Numbered from the stretch's first letter, positions 7,507 through 15,284 are shown. The stretch is DNA of 21,217 nucleotides from an uncultured Lachnospiraceae bacterium (GCA_900554205.1 USGM01000056.1:1-21217), one strand, 5' to 3'. The notes: generated by a model not told the origin, from the letters alone. A program made the numbers and translations.

Positions 7507-8832
7507 TTATTCGTTTCTTGTACCTATGATATAATCAATGAACTGCTGGGCGCTTCTGCCGGACAGTCCGCCATGCGAGAGCTCCCATTTGTTCGCCTCG
7601 GCGAGAAGCTCCTCCTCCGGCAGACTTACTCCGCCGCGCTCCGCCAGCGTTCTCACAATGTTCTGGAACTGCTTCTTGTCCGGTGCTCCGAAGTAGATCG
7701 TGACACCGAAGCGGTAGACGAGCGAAAGCTTCTCCTGCACCGTGTCGCCGGTATGCATATCCTCCCGTATCTCTTCCTTGTCACTGTAATTTTCCCGAAT
7801 GAGATGTCTGCGGTTGGAGGTGGCATAAATCAGCACGTTTTCCGGCTTCTTTTCCAGCCCGCCCTCGATGACTGCCTTCAGATATTTATACTCAATCTCA
7901 AATTCCTCAAAGCTCAGATCATCCATATAGATGATGAAGCGGTAGTTCCTCTTCTTGATCTGGCTGATGACCTCGTTGAGATCCTGAAACTGGTGCTTAT
8001 ACACCTCTATGATCCGCAGTCCTTTTTCATAGTATTCATTGGCAATCGCCTTGATGCAGGAGGATTTACCCGTTCCGGCATCCCCGAAAAGCAGACAATT
8101 GTTTGCCTTTCTTCCCGCTACAAAGGCGTCCGTGTTGTCCGTCAGCTTCTTCTTCGGTATCTCGTAGCCGACAAGATCATCCAAAGCGACATGCGCTATG
8201 TTCAGAATCGGTTCAATATGTACTCCCGTCTCATCGTGTACGACACGGAAGGATTTGTGGAGTCCGAACTTTCCGACACCGTATTCCTTATAGAACTCGG
8301 TCAGCGTCGCCTTCATCTCCTCAGGCGTGTGATCCTTGCAGAATTTTTCGGCAAGCCCGCAGATACGCGCACAGATTCTGGTATTGTACACCTTGCTCTC
8401 CGTGCTGCTCGCCTGATAATTCTCCGTCAGAAAATATTCCGGTACATGAAGCTTATCCGCCATCGGCCGGAAATCATAGTCATAAAATTCCTTGAAAATA
8501 ACGATGTCATGCAACACGGCATCATTGATCGTCCCCTGAATCTCTCCCCGGATCTCGCAGCCGCAGCTGTAGCTGTTCTCGTTGTTGACCAGGAGATTTG
8601 CAAGGTAGCAGTGCCACAGATTTCCGTGGAAGCCGTAGCTTCCGGCAAGCTCGATCAGTCTGTGGATGCAGTCGTAAAACAGTGCAGCCATCTCGTCCCT
8701 CGTACAGGGTCTCTCCTTATCCGGCATCCGTCCGATCGAAGAGTCGTCGTAATGTGACATGAGCCATGCCATGTCATAGAGAAGCTCACCATCCTGAAAA
8801 TTTCGATAAACAATCAATTCCTGCTCGCGCAT
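7507..8832 (-). CDS. DUF815-family AAA+ ATPase
   Basis: A 441-residue predicted ATP-binding protein. The N-terminal 220 residues are family-specific, with a Cys-rich patch around residues 75-92 (HCYLANLL, YSCGCE). The AAA+ module follows: Walker A GDAGTGKSS (250-258), Walker B IIYMDDLSFEEFE (300-312), a sensor-1-like YATSN (337-341), YRFG at 373-376 as possible arginine finger, and a C-terminal GRSAQQF. I recognise it as the DUF815 group, for which I know no established biochemical role. The start is supported by AGGAGAT five bases upstream. It sits 38 bases after pheA and 26 bases before ppx, in the same direction, probably as part of one transcript. Confidence 0.88.
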   Translation of the reverse strand: MREQELIVYRNFQDGELLYDMAWLMSHYDDSSIGRMPDKERPCTRDEMAALFYDCIHRLIELAGSYGFHGNLWHCYLANLLVNNENSYSCGCEIRGEIQGTINDAVLHDIVIFKEFYDYDFRPMADKLHVPEYFLTENYQASSTESKVYNTRICARICGLAEKFCKDHTPEEMKATLTEFYKEYGVGKFGLHKSFRVVHDETGVHIEPILNIAHVALDDLVGYEIPKKKLTDNTDAFVAGRKANNCLLFGDAGTGKSSCIKAIANEYYEKGLRIIEVYKHQFQDLNEVISQIKKRNYRFIIYMDDLSFEEFEIEYKYLKAVIEGGLEKKPENVLIYATSNRRHLIRENYSDKEEIREDMHTGDTVQEKLSLVYRFGVTIYFGAPDKKQFQNIVRTLAERGGVSLPEEELLAEANKWELSHGGLSGRSAQQFIDYIIGTRNE

Positions 8833-8870
8833 TTCGTATCTCCTATGAATAAGATGTCAATCATCCAACT

Positions 8871-9995
8871 CTAATAGTTCCCAAGTATCTTCATGTTGCG
8901 CGCCTCGTCCCTGAGTCCGCGCAGCGCATTCTTCACGGCGCTGTCCGCCAGATTACCCTCGAAATCGATAAAGAAACGGTATTCCCAATCCCTGTCCTCG
9001 ATCGGACGGCTCTCGATCTTTGTCATGTTCAGATCATTGTAGATAAAGTGCGAAAGCATATGGTAGAGGGAGCCGCTCTCATGGGGCACCTCAAAGCAGA
9101 TGCTGATCTTCCGCGCATCCTTTCTGAATATCTTCTGATTGGTGACAATGATGAAGCGTGTGGAATTGCTGCCGCAGTCGTTGATGCCTTTCTGCAGGAT
9201 CTGCAGCCCGTAGATTTCTGCGGCAAAGGCTCCTGCGATCGCCGCCTGTGACTTGTCCTTCTCGTCCGCCACCTTCTTTGCGGCAAAGGCATTGTTCTGC
9301 ATACCGATCTGCTGCCAGTCGTGCCCTGCCAGATATCTGGCGCTCTGGAGCAATGCCTGAGGATGCGCATAGACCGTTCTGATGTCTGAAAGCTCCGCGT
9401 CGGGCACCCCGAGCAGACAGTGCTCTATCTCGATAATCTGTTCACCTACAATATAATTTTCATACTCCTGCAGAAGATCATAGATTTCATTTACAATGCC
9501 GGCCGTGGAATTCTCAATCGGAAGAACCGCAAAGTCCGCGCTCCCCTCATCAATCGCGCTCATTGCCTCGCGGAAGCTGTCCACATGAACGCTCTGTATC
9601 TGATCGCCGAAAAATGTCAGCATCGCAGCCTGTGAATAGGCGCCCTCCGCCCCCTGAAAAACCACTCTTGCTTTGTTGGTTTCCAGCGCATCCACGCCGA
9701 TGAACGGCAGCCTGCCGATGCTTCCGCTCTCTGCCAGCAGACGATACTGCAGCTTTCTGCTCATTGACATGATCTGTTCAAAAAGTTCGACAATCCCACG
9801 TCCGTTAAACTCATTGTGCGTGAGCGACTTCACCCTTGCGAGCTTTTCCATCTCTCTCTGTCTGTCGAACACTCTCTTCCCGGTGCTGATTTTATACTCT
9901 GCCACCTGCTTACAGACATCCATACGTTTCTCGTACAGTTCTACGATCCGGGAATCAATCTCGTCAATCTGATCTCTTAGCTCCAGTAAATCCAT
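8871..9995 (-). CDS. pheA: Bifunctional chorismate mutase / prephenate dehydratase
   Basis: A 374-residue P-protein of phenylalanine synthesis. Residues 1-85 are an AroQ-type helical chorismate mutase, beginning MDLLELRDQIDEIDSRIVEL. The dehydratase domain has VVFQGAEGAYSQ, IENSTAGIV, NNAFAAKKV and the catalytic Thr in the NSTRF motif. The C-terminal ACT domain has the phenylalanine-binding ESRPIEDRDWEYRFF, so feedback inhibition is likely; the usual GAL motif reads GSL here. The start at 9995 follows GAGGAGA by seven bases; the upstream in-frame extension lacks a ribosome site and crosses the promoter. The leader is too short for a T-box or attenuator. It is the first gene of the minus-strand run. 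Confidence 0.95.
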   Translation of the reverse strand: MDLLELRDQIDEIDSRIVELYEKRMDVCKQVAEYKISTGKRVFDRQREMEKLARVKSLTHNEFNGRGIVELFEQIMSMSRKLQYRLLAESGSIGRLPFIGVDALETNKARVVFQGAEGAYSQAAMLTFFGDQIQSVHVDSFREAMSAIDEGSADFAVLPIENSTAGIVNEIYDLLQEYENYIVGEQIIEIEHCLLGVPDAELSDIRTVYAHPQALLQSARYLAGHDWQQIGMQNNAFAAKKVADEKDKSQAAIAGAFAAEIYGLQILQKGINDCGSNSTRFIIVTNQKIFRKDARKISICFEVPHESGSLYHMLSHFIYNDLNMTKIESRPIEDRDWEYRFFIDFEGNLADSAVKNALRGLRDEARNMKILGNY

Positions 9996-10026
9996 AGGTC
10001 TTCTCCTCTGCTGCTTTTTTAGGTCT

Positions 10027-10055
10027 ATCTTATACCAAAACAAACTTGATAGCAA
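10027..10055 (-). promoter_or_regulatory. Predicted promoter for pheA and the downstream run
   Basis: Minus-strand TTGCTA (10050-10055) is followed after 17 bases by TAAGAT (10027-10032), with TATAAG two bases upstream as an alternative -10. The -35 overlaps the -35 of the divergent promoter by two bases. Confidence 0.5.
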
Positions 10056-10074
10056 GTAAAAAGGGGTGTATAGT
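10046..10074 (+). promoter_or_regulatory. Sigma-A-type promoter for the DUF5050 gene
   Basis: TTGATA (10046-10051) and TATAGT (10069-10074) have the optimal 17-base spacing. They lie about 40 bases upstream of the start codon. Confidence 0.6.
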
Positions 10075-10112
10075 TATGGTAAATCTTATGTAAAATCAAA
10101 GGAGGAAACGGA

Positions 10113-11108
10113 ATGAGCAAAACCTTCCGAAACGCCGTGCTTCTCACCGCATGTATTCTGCTTCTCGCCGGGTTGATCGTGTTTATTGTGCTCTCACAGC
10201 GCATCTACATGAACCCGCAGGGAACTGTCGGAAACACAGCCGGCAATCTCAACAACGAGGGTCTGTTCTGTGAGTATGACGGCAGGGTCTATTTTGCAAA
10301 CACTGCAGACGGCGGCAGCCTCTATTCCATGAATACAGACGAGACGGATGTCAAAAAGCTGAACGAACTGAAGGTGCGCAATATTCTTGCGGGCGGCAGG
10401 TATCTTTATTTCTTTCAGACAGGTACGACCGCAAAAGCGACCATCGGCAATCTGCAGGGTCTGAGAACCTTTGACCGGTGCAAGCTGGACGGCAGCGAAG
10501 AAACCGCACTGACACAGGATACTGTGGTAACAGGGCAGTTGGTGGATAATTATCTGTATCTGCTGACGACCTCTTCCTCTGCCATTTCCTTTTATAAGCT
10601 CAAAATTGATAAATCTGATATGGTTCCGCTCGCAAATTATACCATCAATCCGGCATGTGCGGCGGATGGAATCATCTACTACAATGGCACGCAGGACGAT
10701 CATTACCTCTACGCCCTGAACACAGCAAGCGACACCGTCTCCGAGCTGTGGCGCGGCAATCTCTGGTATCCTGTTCTCGACAACGGCTACATCTACTATC
10801 TGGACGTTGCCAACAACTACCGGCTCTGCCGCTACTCACTGTCCCTCGACGTAATCGAGGTGCTGACCGAGGATCGCGTTGACTGCTTTAACGTAGGTAA
10901 CGGCTACATCTACTACCAGAAAAACGGCAGTTCGCCCCAGCTGCGCTGTATGTTTACCGACGGCTCAGGCAACAAGGCAATCGCCGAAGGGAATTACACA
11001 CACATCAACATGACCTCGCGCTATGTCTACTTCCAGCTGTTCGGTGACGAGAACCTGACCTACCACTCCCTGCTTGGCAGTGACAGCTACGGAACCTTCA
11101 TTCCCTGA
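10113..11108 (+). CDS. Membrane-anchored extracytoplasmic DUF5050-type beta-propeller protein
   Basis: A 331-residue protein with a short positive N-terminus and one hydrophobic segment (about residues 8-28), then an outside domain. No lipobox or cleavage motif is obvious, so it is probably a signal anchor. The outer part is built of repeated units of the kind GRVYFAN..LYSMNTD, GIIYYNG..LYALNT, GYIYYLD..LCRYSL and GYIYYQK..LRCMFTD. This is the YWTD-like propeller pattern of DUF5050 proteins. Such folds bind ligands or partners; no catalytic residues can be named. GGAGG (10101-10105) lies seven bases before ATG 10113. The gene is monocistronic, with its own promoter and a strong terminator. 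Confidence 0.8.
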   Translation: MSKTFRNAVLLTACILLLAGLIVFIVLSQRIYMNPQGTVGNTAGNLNNEGLFCEYDGRVYFANTADGGSLYSMNTDETDVKKLNELKVRNILAGGRYLYFFQTGTTAKATIGNLQGLRTFDRCKLDGSEETALTQDTVVTGQLVDNYLYLLTTSSSAISFYKLKIDKSDMVPLANYTINPACAADGIIYYNGTQDDHYLYALNTASDTVSELWRGNLWYPVLDNGYIYYLDVANNYRLCRYSLSLDVIEVLTEDRVDCFNVGNGYIYYQKNGSSPQLRCMFTDGSGNKAIAEGNYTHINMTSRYVYFQLFGDENLTYHSLLGSDSYGTFIP

Positions 11109-11114
11109 TTCCAC

Positions 11115-11145
11115 AAAAAAAGTGCCGTTTCGCGGCACTTTTTTT
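11115..11145 (+). terminator. Strong bidirectional intrinsic terminator
   Basis: AGTGCCG (11121-11127) pairs perfectly with CGGCACT (11133-11139) around TTTCG. It is flanked by A6 on the left and T6 on the right, so it works in both directions. It ends the DUF5050 gene and the convergent arsR-like gene, whose TAA stop lies in the T tract. Confidence 0.93.
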
Positions 11146-11488
11146 ATTCCTCAATATGATCCAGACCTTGACTCAGGATCGTGACGATATGTGCATCCGC
11201 CAGAGAGTAGAAAATCGTCTTTCCATCCCTGCGGTTCTTGACCAGATCCATCTGCTTCAATACGCGAAGCTGGTGAGAAATGGCAGACTGCGACATGCCG
11301 AGAACCATGGCAATATCATAGACACACATCTCCGTGCTGAGCAGGACATAAAGGATTTTCAGGCGCGTCGCATCCGCAAACACCTTAAAGAAATCCGCAA
11401 GATCCTGCAATTCCTCCTCCGGCGGCATTCTGTCCTCTATTTTTTTCAATGAAGCTTCATCAACGTTCAAATACGTATTCTCTTCCAT
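11144..11488 (-). CDS. ArsR/SmtB-family metal-responsive repressor
   Basis: A 114-residue winged-helix protein with FFKVFADATRLKIL and the recognition helix MSQSAISHQLRVLKQ. The C-terminal helix carries Asp98, His100, His111 and Glu114 in DAHIVTILSQGLDHIEE. This matches the D-x-H(x10)H-x2-(H/E) alpha-5 zinc site of SmtB/CzrA. The alpha-3 motif reads EMCVYD; CadC/ArsR proteins have ELCVCD, so the second thiol is lost and a thiolate site is unlikely. I infer a Zn(II) or Co(II) sensor. ATG 11488 is chosen over an in-frame GTG at 11497, because AAGGG (11497-11501) lies eight bases before it. No metal exporter lies beside it. Confidence 0.88.
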   Translation of the reverse strand: MEENTYLNVDEASLKKIEDRMPPEEELQDLADFFKVFADATRLKILYVLLSTEMCVYDIAMVLGMSQSAISHQLRVLKQMDLVKNRRDGKTIFYSLADAHIVTILSQGLDHIEE

Positions 11489-11530
11489 GTTATACACCCT
11501 TCACCGGCACCTATTGTGGCAGCCAATGTT

Positions 11531-11559
11531 ATTTTACACCAAATTCACCCGGTCTGCAA
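11531..11559 (-). promoter_or_regulatory. Promoter for the ArsR-family gene
   Basis: Minus-strand TTGCAG (11554-11559) and TAAAAT (11531-11536) are separated by 17 bases. They sit between the apbE stop and the regulator. I could not find a convincing SmtB/CzrA-type inverted repeat at this promoter. Confidence 0.6.
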
Positions 11560-11580
11560 ACGCTAAGCACAAAAAAATCC

Positions 11581-12612
11581 CTATCGCGTACGGCTGCTCT
11601 CAAAATACTCCAGCATTCCGTCCGTCATGATGATGCTGCCGTCCTTTCCGACGAACAATGCCTCCGCCCCGTAGTGCTCCGCGAGCGGTATGCCTCTCTC
11701 TGCGCCAAGGATAAAGCATGCCGTCGAAAGCGCATCACTCAGGAAACCATCGCGGCTTAAAATCGTCACTCCGGCAACACCGCTGTCCGCAGGGCAGCCC
11801 GTCGCAGGATCAATGATATGGTGGTATCTGACCCCATCTACCTCTACATAACGCTCGTAATCGCCGGAGGTCGATACACACCATTGTCCCTCCAGCTTCA
11901 ACGTGCCGATGTTTGCGGCTGTATCCGCCGGATCGGTGACACCAACCCGCCAACAGCTTCCGTCCGGCTTCTGCCCATAGGTCAGAATACTTCCTCCCAC
12001 GGAAATAATTGCGCCTGTTATATTTTCGTGTTCCTCGAAATAAGTCAGAATGCGATCCAGCGCAATTCCCTTTCCCACTGCGCCGAGGTCAATCTGCATT
12101 CCCTCCGGCAGAAATAACATCCGTTCTTGTTTCCGAAACTTATCTCCACCGCAGGTGGCCAATGCAGCCTGCAGTTCTTCATCTGTCGGCGGCATGAAAA
12201 CAGCATCCTTTCCTTCCCCTGCCCAGCTGTCTATGTCCCACAGTTCGACGGCTGCTCCGATCGTCACGTCCAGCGCTCCGTCAGATTCTCTCCATACGTC
12301 AAGACATCTGTCCAGAAGCTGTGACATTTCCTCCGACACCTCAATTCCGGCATTCTCACCCGCCGCACTGTTTATCGCATAAAGCTCTGCCGTATCCAGC
12401 CGTCTGGAAAGCTCATCCTCCTCCAGCCGCCGCAGGATCTCCGAAATGTCCGAGACTGCCGCCTCCGCATTCTCCGTCGCATAGACACTCTGCTGTATGA
12501 CCGTTCCCATGGCAGTGTCGATATTCTTCGCCTGTTCTGTCTTCGGGTCGCCGCAGCCGCCGCAGCATAATAAGAGAAGGACTCCCAGTGCCGTCACAAA
12601 ATATTTCTTCAT
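11581..12612 (-). CDS. apbE: FAD:protein FMN transferase (ApbE family), predicted lipoprotein
   Basis: A 343-residue flavin transferase that attaches FMN covalently, through phosphoester bonds, to Thr/Ser residues of exported redox proteins. The N-terminus is a signal peptide rich in Leu/Cys (residues 4-19) ending CGGC, so Cys20 is a plausible but atypical lipidation site. ApbE motifs follow: MGTVIQQSVYA, SDGALDVTIGAAVELW, IDLGAVGKGIALD, ISVGGSI, HHIIDPATGCPAD and FLSDALSTACFILG. The DPxTG and SDALSTA elements that hold Mg2+ and FAD are intact. GAGGAG precedes the ATG. It is divergent from the NusG-II and Gx genes; no FMN-binding-domain acceptor protein is encoded in this window. Confidence 0.92.
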   Translation of the reverse strand: MKKYFVTALGVLLLLCCGGCGDPKTEQAKNIDTAMGTVIQQSVYATENAEAAVSDISEILRRLEEDELSRRLDTAELYAINSAAGENAGIEVSEEMSQLLDRCLDVWRESDGALDVTIGAAVELWDIDSWAGEGKDAVFMPPTDEELQAALATCGGDKFRKQERMLFLPEGMQIDLGAVGKGIALDRILTYFEEHENITGAIISVGGSILTYGQKPDGSCWRVGVTDPADTAANIGTLKLEGQWCVSTSGDYERYVEVDGVRYHHIIDPATGCPADSGVAGVTILSRDGFLSDALSTACFILGAERGIPLAEHYGAEALFVGKDGSIIMTDGMLEYFESSRTR

Positions 12613-12688
12613 TTTACTCCTCGGATTTGCTATACTATTTTTATACCTTCATTTTGTGCAACGTCACTCGTAGAAGCAGGTAAACAAT

Positions 12689-13093
12689 ATGCGAAAAAAG
12701 ATACAACCCCTACCCCTCTTCATCGGAGCGGCTCTCACCCTGCTGGCTATCATCAGTCTGCTGCTGATCCTGCTCCCGCAGAACCGTGCCGCAGGCTATA
12801 CCGCCGATATTTATCAGTCCGGTGAGCTGCTTACAAGCATTGATCTCTCCGCCGTCTCACAGCCCTATATCTTCACTGTGACCGGAGAAAACGGCTGTAC
12901 AAATGAAATTGAAGTCCGCCCGGATCAGATCGGCATTATCTCTGCCGACTGCCCTGACAAGCTCTGTGTCCATCAGGGCTTTATCAGCGACTCAAGACTC
13001 CCGATCACCTGTCTGCCGAACCGCCTTGTCATTCAGCTTCGCCCGACAGCCGGACAGGAATCTTCAATAACAGTCGATATTAATACCTATTGA
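12689..13093 (+). CDS. NusG domain II-containing membrane protein
   Basis: A 134-residue protein with a positive N-terminus, one transmembrane helix (about 9-30) and an outside domain of the NusG_II type. Its hallmark is CPDKLCVHQGFI followed by PITCLPNRLVIQL (Cys88, Cys93, Cys108). Despite the name, this is not the transcription factor NusG. Stand-alone copies are commonly found next to Gx-transporter and ApbE genes, and by my recollection next to Listeria-type flavin electron-transfer genes. The ribosome site is weak (GCAGG nine bases upstream). It lies 45 bases before the next gene, likely co-transcribed. Confidence 0.85.
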   Translation: MRKKIQPLPLFIGAALTLLAIISLLLILLPQNRAAGYTADIYQSGELLTSIDLSAVSQPYIFTVTGENGCTNEIEVRPDQIGIISADCPDKLCVHQGFISDSRLPITCLPNRLVIQLRPTAGQESSITVDINTY

Positions 13094-13138
13094 TCCCTTT
13101 TGCGTGTAATATTTATGAATACAGGATGGAAATCACAC

Positions 13139-13654
13139 ATGAATACAAAGAAACTGACAATGCTCTCCCTCTATGCCGCGCTCTCTCTTGCGATCTATGC
13201 CGCTGAAAACGCTCTGCCGCCTCTGCTACCGATTCCCGGAATGAAGCTGGGACTGGCTAACATCATTACTCTGATTGTCCTGAGACATGCCTCCCTGAAG
13301 GATACCTTTCTGGTACTGCTCACACGCATCCTGCTCTCCGCCCTGCTGTTCGGGCAATTCATCAGCCTTGCCTACAGTCTGGCGGGCGGGCTTGCAAGTA
13401 TGCTCGTCATGGCGCTGACGATGAAGCTTCTCGCAAAGAAATATACCTTCCTGACCGGTGCCGTCGGTGGTCTGACCCACAACATCGGACAGCTTCTGGT
13501 AGCGCTCGCCCTCACAGCCACGCCTGGTGTCCTCGCCTATCTGCCATTTCTCATCCTGAGCGGCATTCTCACAGGACTTTTCACCGGCTTCGCCGCTTAC
13601 TTTGCGGATCGCTTTCTGCTCTCTCACTTCTCCGGAGATGCCTCCAGCTTCTGA
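13139..13654 (+). CDS. Gx transporter family / HepS component I-like integral membrane protein
   Basis: A 171-residue, highly hydrophobic protein with about five membrane segments. It starts MNTKKLTMLSLYAALS and has the family motif IPGMKLGLANIITLIVL, then GGLASMLVMAL and GAVGGLTHNIGQLL. It is often annotated as heptaprenyl diphosphate synthase component I, but the fold is an ECF-S/Gx-type membrane protein. ATG 13139 is preferred to TTG 13100 and ATG 13115, because GGA lies eight bases upstream and the conserved sequence begins there. Its 3' end overlaps the convergent folB-folK gene by 31 bases. It forms a unit with the NusG-II gene. Confidence 0.85.
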   Translation: MNTKKLTMLSLYAALSLAIYAAENALPPLLPIPGMKLGLANIITLIVLRHASLKDTFLVLLTRILLSALLFGQFISLAYSLAGGLASMLVMALTMKLLAKKYTFLTGAVGGLTHNIGQLLVALALTATPGVLAYLPFLILSGILTGLFTGFAAYFADRFLLSHFSGDASSF

Positions 13655-14469
13655 AGCATCTGCTGCATCGTCTCCCCGTACAGGGGATGTCTGAAATACG
13701 GCGCAATCATGCACATCGGGCGCAGGACAAAATCGCGGTTCTGCATATCGGAATGCGGTATGACCAGCGTCTCGCTCTCATATACCAGCTTATCATAAAA
13801 CAGGATATCGAGATCCAGTGTCCTCGGTCCCCATCTCTGAATCCTCACACGGTCTGCCGCATTCTCTATTTCATGTAATGCCTCCAGCAACTCCTCCGGG
13901 GCAAGCAGTGTCTCCACCTCCAACGCTCCATTCAGAAAGCTGTCCTGTACGACACCTCCGTAGGGCTCTGTCTCAATAATATCCGAAACCTTTTTCAGGC
14001 GAATGAGCGGATGTGCCTTCAATGCCGCAATCGCTCCATTGATATACGCTTCCTTATCTCCCATGTTAGAGCCAATTGCAAGATATGCCCTGTGCCAGCC
14101 CCTATGCACCTTCACAGAGACATTCCGAAACTCAAGCGGGATCGGCGCTTCGGGCTTACATACCTCCAAATCAACAGCAGAAATCAAATCATATTTTAAC
14201 AATATTGTCTCTGTCAGCTTTTCTGCCACCGTCTCAAGCAGCTTGCAGGTATTCTCCTTCATCCACCGTTCTATAAAGAGACTGACCTCTCCGTAGTCCG
14301 TGGACAGCTCCAGTTCATCCCGTCTTCCCGCTGCCCTTGTGTCCGTATATAGAACCGCATTGATCTGGAAAATCTGTCCGTTCTGTGTCTCCTCCGGGTA
14401 AACCCCATGATTGGCATAGATCTCCAGCCTGTCGATCCTTATCTCATCTCGTGCGCACTCATCATACAT
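13624..14469 (-). CDS. folBK: Fused dihydroneopterin aldolase / HPPK (FolB-FolK)
   Basis: A 281-residue bifunctional folate enzyme. Residues about 8-125 are dihydroneopterin aldolase: IYANHGVYPEE holds the pterin-binding Glu, STDYGEV follows, and VCKPEAPIP holds the catalytic Lys. Residues about 128-275 are 6-hydroxymethyl-dihydropterin pyrophosphokinase: YLAIGSNMGDK, ETEPYGGVVQDSFLN, and RWGPRTLDLDILFYD with the Mg2+-binding aspartates. Together they convert dihydroneopterin to 6-hydroxymethyl-dihydropterin pyrophosphate, the FolP substrate. Start and folP stop share one base (TGATG), with GGAGG about nine bases upstream. It is the last gene of the folate operon, and no terminator is visible after it. 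Confidence 0.95.
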   Translation of the reverse strand: MYDECARDEIRIDRLEIYANHGVYPEETQNGQIFQINAVLYTDTRAAGRRDELELSTDYGEVSLFIERWMKENTCKLLETVAEKLTETILLKYDLISAVDLEVCKPEAPIPLEFRNVSVKVHRGWHRAYLAIGSNMGDKEAYINGAIAALKAHPLIRLKKVSDIIETEPYGGVVQDSFLNGALEVETLLAPEELLEALHEIENAADRVRIQRWGPRTLDLDILFYDKLVYESETLVIPHSDMQNRDFVLRPMCMIAPYFRHPLYGETMQQMLQKLEASPEK

Positions 14470-15284
14470 CAGCCTCTTCCTCCCCGCAGGATCGCCTCCG
14501 TCATCTTAATGGCGCGAACATTTTCGAGCACATCATGCACGCGGACAAACATGCAGCCCTTGAGCACGCCCACCACCGTCGTCACCAGTGTGCCCTCAAT
14601 ACGCTGATCAGCGGGCAGATCGAGAGTCAGTCCGATGACAGACTTCCGACTGCACCCCAACAGAAGCGGATAGCCAAACATATTCAGCTCCTCCAGACAA
14701 TTAATGATCTCCAGATTCTGTTCATAGGATTTTGCGAACCCGACTCCGGGATCAATGATGATTCTTTCATCGGCAATCCCCGCCTTTTCCGCAAGGCGGA
14801 TCGTCTCAGCGAGATCAGCCGCCACATCCTGCATAAAGTCCTGATAATCTGTATTCTTTCTGTTATGCATCAGACAGCACGGCAGTCCGCTCTTTGCAAT
14901 AACAGCTGCCATTTTATCATCATACTTCAATCCCCAGATGTCATTGATCAGATCTGCGCCCGCCTGAATGCCTGCCTGTGCCACTGCCGACTTGTAGGTG
15001 TCAAGCGAGATTGGTACATCAAACCTCTCCTTGATGGCTTCGATCACGGGCACGACGCGGGAAATCTCCTCCTCGTCAGAGATCAGCGTATACCCGGGTC
15101 TGGTCGATTCCCCACCGACATCGATGATATCGGCTCCCTGCTCAACCATCTCCTCCACATGTCTCAATGCCTTATCCCTGTCATTCCACTTTCCTCCGTC
15201 CGAAAAGGAATCCGGTGTGACATTCAATATTCCCATTACATAAGTATGTCCCTGTGTCTGAAACTCCCTGTCTCCGATCTTCAT
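14469..15284 (-). CDS. folP: Dihydropteroate synthase
   Basis: A 271-residue DHPS, which condenses hydroxymethyl-dihydropterin pyrophosphate with p-aminobenzoate and is the sulfonamide target. The motifs are complete: MGILNVTPDSFSDGG, DIIDVGGESTRPG, GADLINDIWG, IIIDPGVGFAKSYEQN and LGCSRKS. GGAGG lies seven to nine bases before ATG 15284. It lies 37 bases after the HD gene and overlaps folB-folK by one base, which points to coupled translation. Confidence 0.97.
   Translation of the reverse strand: MKIGDREFQTQGHTYVMGILNVTPDSFSDGGKWNDRDKALRHVEEMVEQGADIIDVGGESTRPGYTLISDEEEISRVVPVIEAIKERFDVPISLDTYKSAVAQAGIQAGADLINDIWGLKYDDKMAAVIAKSGLPCCLMHNRKNTDYQDFMQDVAADLAETIRLAEKAGIADERIIIDPGVGFAKSYEQNLEIINCLEELNMFGYPLLLGCSRKSVIGLTLDLPADQRIEGTLVTTVVGVLKGCMFVRVHDVLENVRAIKMTEAILRGGRG

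Noticed and set aside
7573..8757. A long open plus-strand frame (about 394 codons) antisense to the DUF815 gene
   Set aside because: The opposite strand encodes a protein with full AAA+ motifs and a good ribosome site. The antisense product has no recognisable domain, so it is a shadow frame favoured by codon composition.
9996..10055. Possible T-box or leader peptide attenuator for pheA
   Set aside because: The predicted transcript start lies only about 25 bases upstream of the start codon, so there is no room for a T-box or leader peptide.
11498..11580. Operator-like inverted repeat for the ArsR-type regulator
   Set aside because: No convincing SmtB/CzrA-type palindrome could be aligned with the promoter, so I did not list one.
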